Assembly: GCA_042691655.1 (NCBI GenBank)
Contig: CP170506.1
Location: 1,240,001 to 1,304,000 of the forward strand
Origin: UBA695 sp042691655
Lineage (GTDB): Bacteria > Verrucomicrobiota > Verrucomicrobiia > Chthoniobacterales > Chthoniobacteraceae
Direction of reading: 5' to 3'
Length of the DNA: 64,000 nucleotides
In this document: one piece after another, positions 50,238 through 59,835 of the stretch
How the letters are laid out: every line of letters starts with the position of its first letter
How positions within the stretch are numbered: position 1 is the stretch's first letter
The notes under the pieces: generated by a model
The model's database searches: none
What the model was told of the DNA's origin: nothing
What the model saw: only the letters and a program-made list of their open reading frames with translations
Made by a program: the position numbers and the translations under genes

Positions 50238-50299
50238 GGGGTCTGCCCGGGTGCGCTTGCGGTCTTGCATCCCGGCCCGGTTCGCGAGAGATTAGCACC

Positions 50300-51940
50300 A
50301 TGCAAGGAACCCAGCCTGCCAGGACGCAGCAACCCTCGTTGCGGGTTTTGCTCGTGGAAGATAATCCCGGGGACGCGCGGCTCATTCAAGAGCTCTTGTT
50401 GGAATCCCAATGGGGAGAGCTCCAGACCTCTGTAGCCGGGTCGCTGGCGGCGGCGCTCGACGTGTTGCGGGGGGAGGAGATCAAGCTGATCCTCCTGGAT
50501 TTATCGTTGCCCGACAGCTTCGGCATCGACACCTTCCACAAAGTGGCCGAGGCCGCGCCGCTCATCCCGGTGATTGTTTTGAGCGGCCTGGACGACGAGG
50601 CCCTCGCGCTCCGCACCGTGGAGGAGGGGGCCCAGGACTACCTGGTGAAGGGGCAGGTGGACCCGAACATCCTTGAACGGGCCATCCGCTACGCCTTGAA
50701 GCGCGTGGAAGCCGAGCGCGCCCTTTCCGAGGAGCGCAACCTGCTCCGCAGCGTCATCGATAACCTGCTGGACTCCATCTACGTCAAGGACGCCACGGGC
50801 CGCTACCTGTTGGACAACCGCGCCCACATGCGCTCCCTCGGGGTTGATACGCCCGAGAAGGTCATGGGCAAGACGGTCTACGATTTTTTCCCCCCAGCGG
50901 TGGCCGCCAAGTTCCAGGAGGATGACGAGCAAGTGGTGAGCTCCGGCGAGCCGATCGTCAACCGCGAGGAGGTGGTCGTCTCGGATTCCACCGCCGTGCG
51001 CTGGATTTCCACCACCAAGGTGCCCCTGCGCAACCGCGACGGGAAGGCCGTGGGCGTGATCGGGATTGGGCGCGACATCACCGAGCGGAAACGGGCCGAG
51101 GAGCAGATTTTTCGCTACAATTCCGAGATCCGCCAGCGCAATGCCGAGCTGGAGGACGACCTCCACATGGCCCGCGAGATCCAGCAGGCCTTCCTGCCTC
51201 AGCAGTACCCCAACTTCCCCCGGACGGCGCTCCCCGCGGAGAGCGACATCCGGTTTTTTAGCCGCTACATCCCGACCACAGCGGTGGGGGGCGACTTTTT
51301 TCACGTTTTGCCAATCTCCGACACACAGGCCGGGATTTTCATTTGCGACGTGATGGGCCACGGCGTCCGCGCCGCGCTCGTGACGGCCATCGCCCGCGCG
51401 CTGGTGGAGGAAATGTTGCCCGTGGCGAACGATCCTCACCGTTTCCTGACCAGCATCAACCAGACCCTGCTCGCCATTCTGCGCCGGGCCCGCACCCCGA
51501 TGTTTGCCTCGGCATTTTCGCTGGTGGTGGATACCGAGCAGAGCACCGTGCGCTATGCCAATGCCGGGCACCCGAACCCGGTCTTGATCCGGCGCGGCAA
51601 GGGCGAGGTGGAGTGGCTCTGCGGTAATCCCGAGCGCCCCGGTCCGGCCCTAGGGGTTTTTAAGGAAGCGGTGTACGAAATGCATACCCGCCAGATCGAA
51701 CCCGGCGACCTGATTTTGCTCTTTACGGACGGCCTTTACGAGGTCGAGGGGAACGACGACACCTTTTTCAATCACGATATGCTCCTGGACGTTCTCCGCC
51801 GAAATGCGGCGAAGCCGACCGACAAGCTGATCGATGACACCCTGAATGAGGTGCGGGAATTCGCCCTGGGCCATATTTTTGCTGATGACGTGTGCTTAAT
51901 TGGAGTGGAAATAGAACGAACTCACCGGTATAGTCCGTAA
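50300..51940 (+). CDS. Response regulator with receiver, PAS and PP2C-type (SpoIIE/RsbU) phosphatase domains
   Basis: A 546-residue protein. The receiver domain (about 13-135) has VLLVEDN, the phospho-acceptor Asp67 (LLDLSLPD) and the conserved Lys in YLVKG. A PAS domain (about 150-265) is followed by a short coiled coil and then the SpoIIE/PP2C-type phosphatase domain (about 285-540), opening AREIQQAFLPQQ and carrying the metal motifs VGGDFF, CDVMGHGVRAAL and LFTDGLYEVEG. This architecture (RssB/RsbU-like) passes signals by dephosphorylating an anti-anti-sigma factor or similar partner. It lies 62 bp after the LOV kinase gene. It is probably the kinase's target, but this is inferred from position. 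Confidence 0.88.
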   Translation: MQGTQPARTQQPSLRVLLVEDNPGDARLIQELLLESQWGELQTSVAGSLAAALDVLRGEEIKLILLDLSLPDSFGIDTFHKVAEAAPLIPVIVLSGLDDEALALRTVEEGAQDYLVKGQVDPNILERAIRYALKRVEAERALSEERNLLRSVIDNLLDSIYVKDATGRYLLDNRAHMRSLGVDTPEKVMGKTVYDFFPPAVAAKFQEDDEQVVSSGEPIVNREEVVVSDSTAVRWISTTKVPLRNRDGKAVGVIGIGRDITERKRAEEQIFRYNSEIRQRNAELEDDLHMAREIQQAFLPQQYPNFPRTALPAESDIRFFSRYIPTTAVGGDFFHVLPISDTQAGIFICDVMGHGVRAALVTAIARALVEEMLPVANDPHRFLTSINQTLLAILRRARTPMFASAFSLVVDTEQSTVRYANAGHPNPVLIRRGKGEVEWLCGNPERPGPALGVFKEAVYEMHTRQIEPGDLILLFTDGLYEVEGNDDTFFNHDMLLDVLRRNAAKPTDKLIDDTLNEVREFALGHIFADDVCLIGVEIERTHRYSP

Positions 51941-51961
51941 AAGTCCGTACGTTTCCGCCTT

Positions 51962-53569
51962 GTGAAGCCCCCTCCTACATTCATTAGAGTCTTTCTGGTC
52001 GAAAACAACCAGACGGACCAGATGCTTATCATGGAGCTCCTGCGAGCCTATGGTGGGGGGCAGTTCATTATATGCGGAATATTCCGTAACCTCGCGGAGG
52101 TCATCACGGCGCTTCAGGAAGGGGGCTCGGTGGATATCGTTATGCTCGCCCTGGCGCTTCCGGACAGCCGGGGGGTGGGGACGTACACGCGGCTTTCCTC
52201 TTCTTTTCCAGACCAGCCCGTGGTGGTGCTCTCAGAGGACGACGACGAACCGGTCGCCGCCGAGGCGGTACACCTGGGGGCGCAGGAGTACCTGGTTAAA
52301 AACGAGCTGACCGGAAAGTTTCTCGTCAACTCGCTGCGCTACGTGGCCGACCGCTGCCGGGCGGAAAGCGCGCTCAAAAGTCTCCGCGACGAGATGAATA
52401 CGAAGCTCACCGAGCGGACGCAGGCGCTTGCGAAGGCCAATCAGCGGCTGGCCGAGGTGCTTGATGAGGTGAAAAACGGCCGGGAGCAGGCGGCGGATCT
52501 GGATCACCTGAAGATGCTCGATCGGCTGGCGGGCGGCCTGGCCCATGATTTTAACAACGCGCTCTCTCCGATCCTGGTTCACAGCGAATGGCTCTTAAAC
52601 AAGCCCGGGGCGCTCGAAAACCAAGCCATGGTGTGCAACGCACTGGCCGCCATTCATGAATCTGCCGGGCAATGCGCGGAGATGGTACTCAAGGTGCGTG
52701 ATATTTGCCGCCCATGTGAGGAGACGCGGCGGATTGAGCCGCTGGATTTGCGCGAAGTGCTCCGCGAGGCCGTTTCGGTAACGCGCCCGATCTGGAAGGA
52801 TCAGGCTGAGCTGCGCGGCTGTGAGATCCGGGTTGAGACCGATTTCGGGCCGGTCCCCAAGGTGCCGGGCATGCGCGAGGACTTGGTGGAACTGTTTACG
52901 GACCTGATCCTGCACGCGGTGGACGCCATTCATGCCGCCGGGGTGATCGCGGTGAAGGTTTTCGCCCCCGACGAGGAGCATGTCACGGTATCGGTGACGG
53001 ACAACGGCACTGGTTCGATGGACGGGAGAGGGGTGCCTTTCCGCAGTGGAGTGGGGCTCGGGATGGTCTACGGCATTGCCCAACGGCATGGGGCTGAGGT
53101 CGATTTTTCAGTTTTGGGAGAGAACGGAGCCTGCCTTTCCGTCCGCTTCTCCGTGGGCGGGGAGGTGTCGCCAGCGGAGGAGGTGGCCCAGCCGTCCGAA
53201 CATCTTACGGGGCTGCGCATCCTGGCGGTGGACGACGAACCGGCCATCCGCAATATCCTGGGGCTTTGTCTGACGGAAGATGGCCACCAGGTGGAGCTCG
53301 CGGGCGACGACCGCGAGGCGCTTGCGAAGTTCAAACGCAACCGGTTTGACCTGTTGCTGACCGATTACTCCATGCCGAATATGAATGGCGACCGCCTGGC
53401 TGCCGCGATCCGGGCCGCCGATCCGAAGATCCGGGTGGCGCTGCTGACGGGCTTTGGCTCGCAATTGCCCCAGGGGGCGCCGCTGCGGCTGGAGGTCGAT
53501 TCCATTATCGCCAAGCCGTTCACCTTCGACTCGCTGCGCCAGGGCATTGCCGAGGCGATGGCGGGTTAG
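51962..53569 (+). CDS. Hybrid sensor kinase with degenerate N-terminal receiver and C-terminal receiver
   Basis: A 535-residue protein. The N-terminal receiver lacks key residues: the acceptor Asp is Ala63 (MLALALPDS) and the first acidic residues are VENNQ. A kinase core follows, with phospho-His195 (GGLAHDFNN), and an ATP-binding domain with DNGTGS and GVGLGMVYG, but the N-box Asn is His (LILHAVDAI). A second, canonical receiver follows (ILAVDDEPA, LLLTDYSMPN). It begins with GTG 21 bp after the previous gene. Whether it phosphorylates itself is unclear given the N-box change. Its 3' end overlaps the AraC gene by 4 bp. Confidence 0.85.
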   Translation: MKPPPTFIRVFLVENNQTDQMLIMELLRAYGGGQFIICGIFRNLAEVITALQEGGSVDIVMLALALPDSRGVGTYTRLSSSFPDQPVVVLSEDDDEPVAAEAVHLGAQEYLVKNELTGKFLVNSLRYVADRCRAESALKSLRDEMNTKLTERTQALAKANQRLAEVLDEVKNGREQAADLDHLKMLDRLAGGLAHDFNNALSPILVHSEWLLNKPGALENQAMVCNALAAIHESAGQCAEMVLKVRDICRPCEETRRIEPLDLREVLREAVSVTRPIWKDQAELRGCEIRVETDFGPVPKVPGMREDLVELFTDLILHAVDAIHAAGVIAVKVFAPDEEHVTVSVTDNGTGSMDGRGVPFRSGVGLGMVYGIAQRHGAEVDFSVLGENGACLSVRFSVGGEVSPAEEVAQPSEHLTGLRILAVDDEPAIRNILGLCLTEDGHQVELAGDDREALAKFKRNRFDLLLTDYSMPNMNGDRLAAAIRAADPKIRVALLTGFGSQLPQGAPLRLEVDSIIAKPFTFDSLRQGIAEAMAG

Positions 53570-54438
53570 GACAATCTCCCCGGCGCGATGCCGAAAACGC
53601 GTTTGAAGGCGCGGGAGAAGTTGTACGGGTCGCTAAAGCCGAGTTCCTGCGCGGTTTGTTTGACCGAATAGCGGCCGTTGCGCAAGAGTTCGACCGCCTG
53701 GTTCATTTTCAGGTTTTGCAGGTACTCGAAGGGGGACTGTCGGCGGAAGCGCCGGAACAGACGGCACAGGTAGGCGCTGTCGACATGGCAGGCCGAGGCG
53801 ACTTCCGCCAGGGAATGCACCTCCAGGTAATGCTCCTCGATGAATTGGCGGCACTTCTGGTAGGTGGCCACCGAGGCGCTGCCCGTCTGGTCGGCGGGGA
53901 GGGTGTTGGCGGCGATTTTCATGAGCAGATATTGCAACGCGATCTGGCACATCCAGGCCCGGTTGCCATGGTCGCTGAGGCCGTGGGAGATCAGGTCCTC
54001 GAACACGGGCTGGATCTGTTCGGCGTGTACGGCGCGCAGGATCGTCCCGGGCAAAATATGACATTCCTGCATGAGATCCGCCGCGCCATCGAAGGCGACG
54101 AAGTATTTCTCCATGGGCGGGGCCGGGCAGGCCCGGATGTGGTGGGGGACGCCGGGGCCGTAGACGAAGACCGAGCCGGGGGCGAGGGGATGCTCGCGCC
54201 CTCCCATCGTCAGCGTGCCCGAGCCGCGCGTTACCAGCTCCAGAATCGGCGTGGAGAAGCCGCTGCGGTTGATTTCGTAATCAGGGCGGCAGCGTTCCCA
54301 GCCGCCGCTGGTGACGGTGATGCCGCGCCGCGCCCGGCGGGTTACCTCCAGGTAAAAACGGCGCGACTCCAACACCTGGGTGCTGAAGTAATCGGGCGCT
54401 GCTTTGGGGCGGCCACGAGGGGTGGAAACAGGGGGCAT
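53566..54438 (-). CDS. AraC family transcriptional regulator
   Basis: A 290-residue regulator with an N-terminal cupin sensor (TRGSGTLTMGGREHPLAPGSVFVYGPGVPHHI) and a C-terminal pair of helix-turn-helix motifs (SLAEVASACHVDSAYLCRLFRRF; SVKQTAQELGFSDPYNFSRAFKRVFG). It is divergent from fucI (114-bp gap), so it probably controls fucI in response to L-fucose or a related sugar; this is inferred from position. The start at 54438 was chosen because it matches the usual N-terminus; the frame is open to 54540, inside the divergent region. Confidence 0.85.
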   Translation of the reverse strand: MPPVSTPRGRPKAAPDYFSTQVLESRRFYLEVTRRARRGITVTSGGWERCRPDYEINRSGFSTPILELVTRGSGTLTMGGREHPLAPGSVFVYGPGVPHHIRACPAPPMEKYFVAFDGAADLMQECHILPGTILRAVHAEQIQPVFEDLISHGLSDHGNRAWMCQIALQYLLMKIAANTLPADQTGSASVATYQKCRQFIEEHYLEVHSLAEVASACHVDSAYLCRLFRRFRRQSPFEYLQNLKMNQAVELLRNGRYSVKQTAQELGFSDPYNFSRAFKRVFGIAPGRLS

Positions 54439-54552
54439 GGGATGGCCCCAGACTGGAGGGCGAGGGGGGCGCGCGCAAGTCAAAAAATGACATCTGCGGG
54501 TCAATCCATGCCATTGCCGCGGCGCGGGGTTCGGGGGCAAGATCGTCCCACT

Positions 54553-56334
54553 ATGAGCGCATCGTTTCCCCTAACCAAAGTTTTCCCCAAAGTCGGCATC
54601 CGCCCCGTCATTGATGGCCGTTTGCACGGCGTTCGTGAATCCCTCGAAGAGCAAACCATGGCAATGGCGCTGCGCGCGGCGGAATTGATTTCCTCCAACC
54701 TTCGCTACATCAACGGCGAGCCGGTCCAATGTGTGATCGCAGATTCCACCATCGGCGGCGTGGCCGAGGCCAATGCGGCCGCCGAGAAGTTCGCCACGCA
54801 GAATGTGGGCGTCATTCTCTCGGTGACTCCGTGTTGGTGTTACGGCTCGGAGACCATGAGCATGGAGACCAAGCTCCCACAGGCCATCTGGGGCTTCAAC
54901 GGCACGGAGCGTCCGGGCGCGGTTTATCTGGCCGCCGTTCTGGCCGCGCATTCGCAGAAGGGCATCCCCGCGTTCGGTATTTACGGGCAGGACGTTCAGG
55001 ACGCCGACGACACGGAGATCCCCGCCGACGTTAAGGAAAAACTCCTCCGCTTCGTTCGCGCTGGCGTGGCGCTGGGAACGCTTCGCGGCAAATCTTATCT
55101 CTCCATGGGCAATGTGGCCATGGGCATTGCTGGGTCGATCGTGAACCACGATTTCTTCGAGGAATACCTCGGGATGCGCGTGGAATGCAAAGACATGAGC
55201 GAGTTCCTGCGCCGCATCGACAAGGGCATCTACGACCAGGCGGAATTCGAGCGTGCGCTGGCCTGGGTCAAAAAGAACTGCAAGGAAGGGGAGGACCCGA
55301 ACACGACGCCCCGCAGCCGCGCCCACCTCGATGCCGAATGGGAAACCTCTGTAAAGATGGCCCTCATCGCCCGCGACATGATGGTGGGCAACCCGAAGCT
55401 GGCCGAAAAAGGCTTCGGCGAGGAAGCCAACGGCAACCACGCCATTCTCTCCGGCTTCCAGGGCCAGCGCCAGTGGACCGATTACCAGCCCAACGGCGAC
55501 TTCATGGAGGCCATTCTTAATAGCTCCTTTGATTGGAACGGCGTCCGCAATCCGTACCTCGTGGCCACGGAAAACGACAGCCTCAACGGCGTCTCCATGC
55601 TGCTGGGCTACGCGCTCACCAACACCGCGCAGATTTTCGCCGACGTGCGCACTTTCTGGAGCCCCGACGCGGTGAAGCGCGTTACCGGCCACACGCTCGA
55701 AGGCGCTGCCAAGGGCGGCCTCATCCATCTTATTAACTCCGGCGCGGCAACGCTCGACGGCACGGGCCGCCAGACGCTCGATGGCAAGCCGGGGATGAAG
55801 CCCTTCTGGGAGATCTCGCCCGAGGAAGCGCAGGCCTGCCTGGATGCCACCACGTGGCGGCCTTCCGTGACGGAGTATTTCTGCGGCGGCGGCTGGTCGA
55901 GCTGCTTCCTCTCGCGCGGCGGGATGCCGGTGACGATGTCCCGGCTCAATCTCGTCAAGGGGCTGGGCCCGGTGTTGCAGCTTGCCGAAGGCTACACCGT
56001 GGAGCTGCCCGAGCAGGTCCATCAGACGCTCGACGCACGCACCAACCCGACCTGGCCGACCACCTGGTTCGCCCCGATCCTCACGGGCAGCGGCGCATTC
56101 CGCGACGTTTACAGCGTCATGAATAACTGGGGAGCCAACCACGGCGCAATCAGCTTCGGACATATCGGAGCGGATTTGATCACATTGGCCGCGCAGCTCC
56201 GCATCCCGGTGTTCATGCACAACGTGGCCCCCGAGCGGATCTTCCGCCCGAGCACCTGGGCCGCCTTCGGCACCTCCGACCTGGAAGGGGCGGATTTCCG
56301 CGCCTGCCAGAATTTCGGCCCGCTTTATAAATAA
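54553..56334 (+). CDS. fucI: L-fucose isomerase
   Basis: A 593-residue ketol-isomerase converting L-fucose to L-fuculose (also D-arabinose to D-ribulose), close to the family length of 591. The N-terminus (KVGIRPVIDGRLHGVRESLEEQTM) and the metal-site segments EEANG, WTDYQPNGD and NNWGANHG match the Mn2+ ligands of E. coli FucI (Glu337, Asp361, His528). It is divergent from an AraC regulator. No fucK or fucA is next to it, so the following steps must be elsewhere. A terminator follows at 56371. Confidence 0.93.
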   Translation: MSASFPLTKVFPKVGIRPVIDGRLHGVRESLEEQTMAMALRAAELISSNLRYINGEPVQCVIADSTIGGVAEANAAAEKFATQNVGVILSVTPCWCYGSETMSMETKLPQAIWGFNGTERPGAVYLAAVLAAHSQKGIPAFGIYGQDVQDADDTEIPADVKEKLLRFVRAGVALGTLRGKSYLSMGNVAMGIAGSIVNHDFFEEYLGMRVECKDMSEFLRRIDKGIYDQAEFERALAWVKKNCKEGEDPNTTPRSRAHLDAEWETSVKMALIARDMMVGNPKLAEKGFGEEANGNHAILSGFQGQRQWTDYQPNGDFMEAILNSSFDWNGVRNPYLVATENDSLNGVSMLLGYALTNTAQIFADVRTFWSPDAVKRVTGHTLEGAAKGGLIHLINSGAATLDGTGRQTLDGKPGMKPFWEISPEEAQACLDATTWRPSVTEYFCGGGWSSCFLSRGGMPVTMSRLNLVKGLGPVLQLAEGYTVELPEQVHQTLDARTNPTWPTTWFAPILTGSGAFRDVYSVMNNWGANHGAISFGHIGADLITLAAQLRIPVFMHNVAPERIFRPSTWAAFGTSDLEGADFRACQNFGPLYK

Positions 56335-56370
56335 CCGGCTTCCCCTGCCCGAGCAGGGTGTATAACGAAA

Positions 56371-56410
56371 AACGCAGCTGATCCAAGAGGGGGACGGCTG
56401 CGTTTTTTTT
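56371..56410 (+). terminator. Intrinsic terminator of fucI
   Basis: AACGCAGC (56371-56378) pairs with GCTGCGTT (56397-56404), followed by a T-run. It lies between convergent fucI and the L,D-transpeptidase gene. Confidence 0.85.
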
Positions 56411-56411
56411 G

Positions 56412-56948
56412 TTACTTTTGCCGGATGACAACCGGGGTGCCCACTTTGGCGGTGTTGAAGAACTGGCGCGCTTTCCAATACGGCATTCGCACGCAGCCGT
56501 GCGAGGCGGGGTAGCCGGGGAGGTAGCCCGCATGGAGGCCGTAACCGGGCGAGAACTCCAGGAAAAACGGCATCGGAGCCCCCACGAAGTGCGAATGAGG
56601 CGGACGCTTGGCGGTCCGGATATCCACGTTCGGGGCTACCACGCGGCCGCTGTTGTCAAGGTAATCGCCGTAAATGGATGAGCGATGATCGGCGTCCTTG
56701 CGGCTAACGGTGAAATACCCCGCCGGGGTTTCCTTGCCTTCGCGGCCCGTGGAGATTCTCGATTCCGCGATGGCTGCTTTGCCTTTGAAAAGCGTCGCCT
56801 TTTGCTGGCGCAGGTTGACGACGATTTTTGCCTTTCCCTTGTGATTGTCGGGGAGGTTGGTGACCACGAGGTCGGAGACGGTGCTGCAACCCGCCAGAAG
56901 CGGTGTCAATAGCAGGGGCAAATAGAAGCGTCGAAAGGATGGGATCAT
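56412..56948 (-). CDS. L,D-transpeptidase (YkuD) lipoprotein
   Basis: A 178-residue lipoprotein (LLTPLLAGCST). The YkuD domain carries the catalytic motif HAGYLPGYPASHGCVRMP (His and Cys of the active site), with an N-terminal lead-in (KIVVNLRQQKATLFKGKAAIAES and STGREGKETPAGYF). L,D-transpeptidases make 3-3 crosslinks or attach lipoproteins to peptidoglycan. The gene ends against the fucI terminator and is otherwise independent. Confidence 0.9.
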   Translation of the reverse strand: MIPSFRRFYLPLLLTPLLAGCSTVSDLVVTNLPDNHKGKAKIVVNLRQQKATLFKGKAAIAESRISTGREGKETPAGYFTVSRKDADHRSSIYGDYLDNSGRVVAPNVDIRTAKRPPHSHFVGAPMPFFLEFSPGYGLHAGYLPGYPASHGCVRMPYWKARQFFNTAKVGTPVVIRQK

Positions 56949-56992
56949 GCGCTTCTGAATGACAGCAAGAGGCGTACCTGCTCGCTTACCTT

Positions 56993-57012
56993 AGGTAGTG
57001 TCGTCACTACCT
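56993..57012. terminator. Short hairpin at the end of the second AraC gene
   Basis: AGGTAGTG (56993-57000) and CACTACCT (57005-57012) form an 8-bp stem with a 4-nt loop. It has no T-run, so it could be a weak terminator or part of a binding site. Confidence 0.4.
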
Positions 57013-57863
57013 CAGCGGCCCGCGCGGCGGATGTAGTAGGCCTTGCGGTATTCCCGGGGCGGCATCTGAAATTCCTTCCGAAAGCGGCGCGAAAAATAGA
57101 ATTCATCGTCGAAACCGACGGTGTGCCCGATTTCGTTGACGGGCAGGCTGGTTTCGACCAGCAGGCGGCAAGCCTCCCGCATACGCAAGATGATTAAATA
57201 TTGCGAAGGGGAGACGTCGCTGATTTGGGCCCAGCGTCTGCGGAACGTGGCGGGGGACATGCCTCGCTTGGCTGCTTCATGTTCGATGTCGATGGGCTGA
57301 GCGAGATCCTGGCGCAGGTGCAGCAGCAGCGCCTGGATGGACTGGGCCGCGGGGTCCGTGATAGGGGGGATGATCCAGGTTTCCAAAATGAGCCTTTCGC
57401 ATACGCGATCGACCCGATCCACGACCGATTCCGGCAGATGCGATTTGGTTAAAATCTCCAGTTCCGCGATTTGGGCGTTGACCGAGGCGAGATCGTGGAT
57501 TGGCCAGACGGGGCGCTCCACGTCGATCAGGCCGCACTCGATCAGCTTGGGCATCGTCGCGGCGTCGTAGTCGATGTGTAGTTCGTCCCAGGTTCCCTCC
57601 AGCGGTCCGTAGTCGAGGGGTTCCTCCGGCCATTGTGCAATGACGCAAGGGGACTCCACCTTCCATAGCTTCCCCTGCCGGTAGTATTCGCCGTGTCCGC
57701 GAAGAATCAGCGAGAAGTTGCATGTTCCAAAATAGCTGTGCACCCAAGCCCTCTTCGGCGCGAGGACGTCGGCGCTGACCACGGGCAAAGCCGACGGAAA
57801 TCGCCGGGGAAAGGGAGCCCAGTGTTTGATTGGAAAGTCCATGTTTTTGAAATGACTATCCAT
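57012..57863 (-). CDS. AraC family transcriptional regulator (sugar cluster)
   Basis: A 283-residue regulator with an AraC-type N-terminal sensor (cupin-like: FSLILRGHGEYYRQGKLWKVESPCVIAQWPEEPLDYG) and two C-terminal helix-turn-helix motifs (IEHEAAKRGMSPATFRRRWAQISD; VNEIGHTVGFDDEFYFSRRFRKEF). It is divergent from the oxidoreductase at 57918, with 54 bp between the start codons, and probably controls the four genes 57918-61968. The start is the ATG at 57863, since the ORF begins there. Confidence 0.85.
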   Translation of the reverse strand: MDSHFKNMDFPIKHWAPFPRRFPSALPVVSADVLAPKRAWVHSYFGTCNFSLILRGHGEYYRQGKLWKVESPCVIAQWPEEPLDYGPLEGTWDELHIDYDAATMPKLIECGLIDVERPVWPIHDLASVNAQIAELEILTKSHLPESVVDRVDRVCERLILETWIIPPITDPAAQSIQALLLHLRQDLAQPIDIEHEAAKRGMSPATFRRRWAQISDVSPSQYLIILRMREACRLLVETSLPVNEIGHTVGFDDEFYFSRRFRKEFQMPPREYRKAYYIRRAGR

Positions 57864-57917
57864 TCCGAAGGCGGGGGTTTGTCAACTACTATCGCAACAG
57901 TTCTCCAACAAACTCCC

Positions 57918-59027
57918 ATGTCCTCCAAAACACGCATCGGAATCATCGGCTGCGGTAATATCAGCAGCATCTATCTTAAAAACGCTCCTCGCTTCGAGGC
58001 GATCGAAGTGGTCGCCGTGGCCGACCTCGACGCCGACCGGGCGGCGGCTCAAGCCAAGGAATACAACGTGCCTCGGGTATTGAGTACCGAGGCGCTTCTT
58101 GCCGATCCGGGGATCGACATCGTTCTCAACCTCACCATCCCCGGCGTTCACGGGGAGCTGGCGATCAAGGCGCTGGAAGCGGGCAAATCAGTTTACAACG
58201 AAAAGCCGCTCGCCCTGGATCGCGAAAGCGCCGCGAAGATGCTGACCCTTGCCCGGGAAAAAGGGCTGCGGGTCGGCTGCGCGCCGGATACCTTCCTCGG
58301 GGCCGGGTTGCAGACTTGCCGCAAGCTGATTGACTCGGGCGCCATTGGCCAGCCGGTTGCGGCGGTCGGCTTTATGATGGGATCGGGGCCCGAAGCATGG
58401 CATCCCAATCCGTTTTTCTTTTACCAAAAAGGCGCGGGCCCGCTCTTTGACATGGGGCCCTACTACCTTACGGCGCTGACCACGCTGCTCGGGCCGGTCA
58501 GCCGCGTGACTTCCTCCTCGCAGATCACCTTCAAGCAGCGCCCCATCGGCAGCGAGGCGCATCGCGGCGAATTGATCGACGTCGAGGTGCCGACCCATGT
58601 GGCGGCGGTGCTCGACTTCGCCTCCGGGCCGGTCGGAACGCTCATTACCAGCTTCGACATCGGCGGGAAGAATCATCTTCCCCGGATCGAGATTTACGGA
58701 ACGGAAGGGACGCTGCAAGTGCCCGACCCGAACACGTTCGAAGGCCCGGTGCTCTTGCACAAGCGAGGCGAGGAGGAGTGGACCGAAGTGCCGATCACCT
58801 TCGGCTATAACGAAAACAGCCGGGGCGTGGGCCTGGCCGACATGGCGGTGGCCATCCGGTGCGGCCGCCCGCATCGCGCCAGCGGCGAAGGGGCCTTCCA
58901 CGTGCTTGATTTGATGCACTCCATCCACGAAGCATCCGAAGCCGGGAAGCATCTTCCCATGGCCAGCACGATGACGCGCCCGGAGCCATTCCCTGAAAAC
59001 CTGCCCTTTGGCCAAATCCCAGCCTAA
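57918..59027 (+). CDS. Gfo/Idh/MocA family oxidoreductase
   Basis: A 369-residue NAD(P)-dependent oxidoreductase that probably oxidises a sugar or inositol derivative. The Rossmann fold has GIIGCGNIS, and YNEKPLAL gives the EKP motif with the catalytic Lys. The C-terminal domain includes FYQKGAGPLFDMGPYYLTAL. The frame runs back to 57693, but the ATG at 57918 fits the GCGN start. It is the first gene of a four-gene plus-strand set with isomerase-like proteins. Confidence 0.88.
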   Translation: MSSKTRIGIIGCGNISSIYLKNAPRFEAIEVVAVADLDADRAAAQAKEYNVPRVLSTEALLADPGIDIVLNLTIPGVHGELAIKALEAGKSVYNEKPLALDRESAAKMLTLAREKGLRVGCAPDTFLGAGLQTCRKLIDSGAIGQPVAAVGFMMGSGPEAWHPNPFFFYQKGAGPLFDMGPYYLTALTTLLGPVSRVTSSSQITFKQRPIGSEAHRGELIDVEVPTHVAAVLDFASGPVGTLITSFDIGGKNHLPRIEIYGTEGTLQVPDPNTFEGPVLLHKRGEEEWTEVPITFGYNENSRGVGLADMAVAIRCGRPHRASGEGAFHVLDLMHSIHEASEAGKHLPMASTMTRPEPFPENLPFGQIPA

Positions 59028-59053
59028 CTAAACGCTAAACAAAATACGCCTTC

Positions 59054-59821
59054 ATGAAACTGAACCAAGTTGGTTTTCAACTCTACACCTGCCGCGATCT
59101 GCTCAAAACGCCCGAGGGGATTGTCGACACGCTAAAACGCCTGCGCGAAATCGGCTACACGACGCTGGAACTTTGCGGCGTCGATGCGGTTCCCGCCGAG
59201 GAACTGGCCCGCATCATCGCGGGCGAGGGCTTCAAGGTCGTCAGCTCGCATGAACCGTCGGCGGACCTGCTGGCCTGCCCGGAGAAGTCCATCGAGCGTC
59301 TTGATCTCTTTGGGTGCTCCGCGGCCGCTTATCCGTATCCGGGCGGTATCGACTTCGGCAGCCGCGCCGCCGTCGAGGAGCTGATCGCTAAGCTCCAACA
59401 CGCGGGGGAGGTGCTGGGGAAGGCGGGCAAGTCGCTGGCCTACCACAACCACCATGTGGAGTTCCGCAAGTTGGATGGGAAAATCATCCTCGATAGGATT
59501 TACGACAGCACCTCCAAAACCGCGCTGAAAGCCGAACTCGACACTTTCTGGGTTCAACGCGGCGGCGGCAGCGTGGTGGAGTGGGTTCAGAAATTGAGCG
59601 GGCGCATGGAGGTCATTCACCTCAAGGATTACATGATCAACGACCAGACCGAGGCTCAATTTTGTGAAATCGGCGCGGGTAACATCAACTTCAAGCCCGT
59701 CGTGGCCGCGGCGGAAGCCGGTGGATGCCAGTGGTTTGTGGTCGAGCAGGATACGTGCCCCGGCGATCCCGTGGATTCGCTGGCTCAGAGTTTCCGCTAT
59801 ATCCAAGGCAACCTTATCTAG
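59054..59821 (+). CDS. Sugar phosphate isomerase/epimerase (xylose isomerase-like TIM barrel)
   Basis: A 255-residue soluble protein of the AP endonuclease 2/xylose isomerase-like superfamily. Metal-site segments are seen in LAYHNHHVEF, LKAELDTFWV and VIHLKDYM, and the N-terminus (QVGFQLYTCRDLLKT) is typical. It starts 27 bp after the oxidoreductase gene. The exact sugar is unknown. Confidence 0.88.
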   Translation: MKLNQVGFQLYTCRDLLKTPEGIVDTLKRLREIGYTTLELCGVDAVPAEELARIIAGEGFKVVSSHEPSADLLACPEKSIERLDLFGCSAAAYPYPGGIDFGSRAAVEELIAKLQHAGEVLGKAGKSLAYHNHHVEFRKLDGKIILDRIYDSTSKTALKAELDTFWVQRGGGSVVEWVQKLSGRMEVIHLKDYMINDQTEAQFCEIGAGNINFKPVVAAAEAGGCQWFVVEQDTCPGDPVDSLAQSFRYIQGNLI

Positions 59822-59835
59822 AGTAGAATCACGCC

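Noticed and set aside
48171..50270. 699-codon minus-strand frame opposite the LOV kinase
   Set aside because: Same reason: no family pattern, and the kinase on the plus strand is certain.
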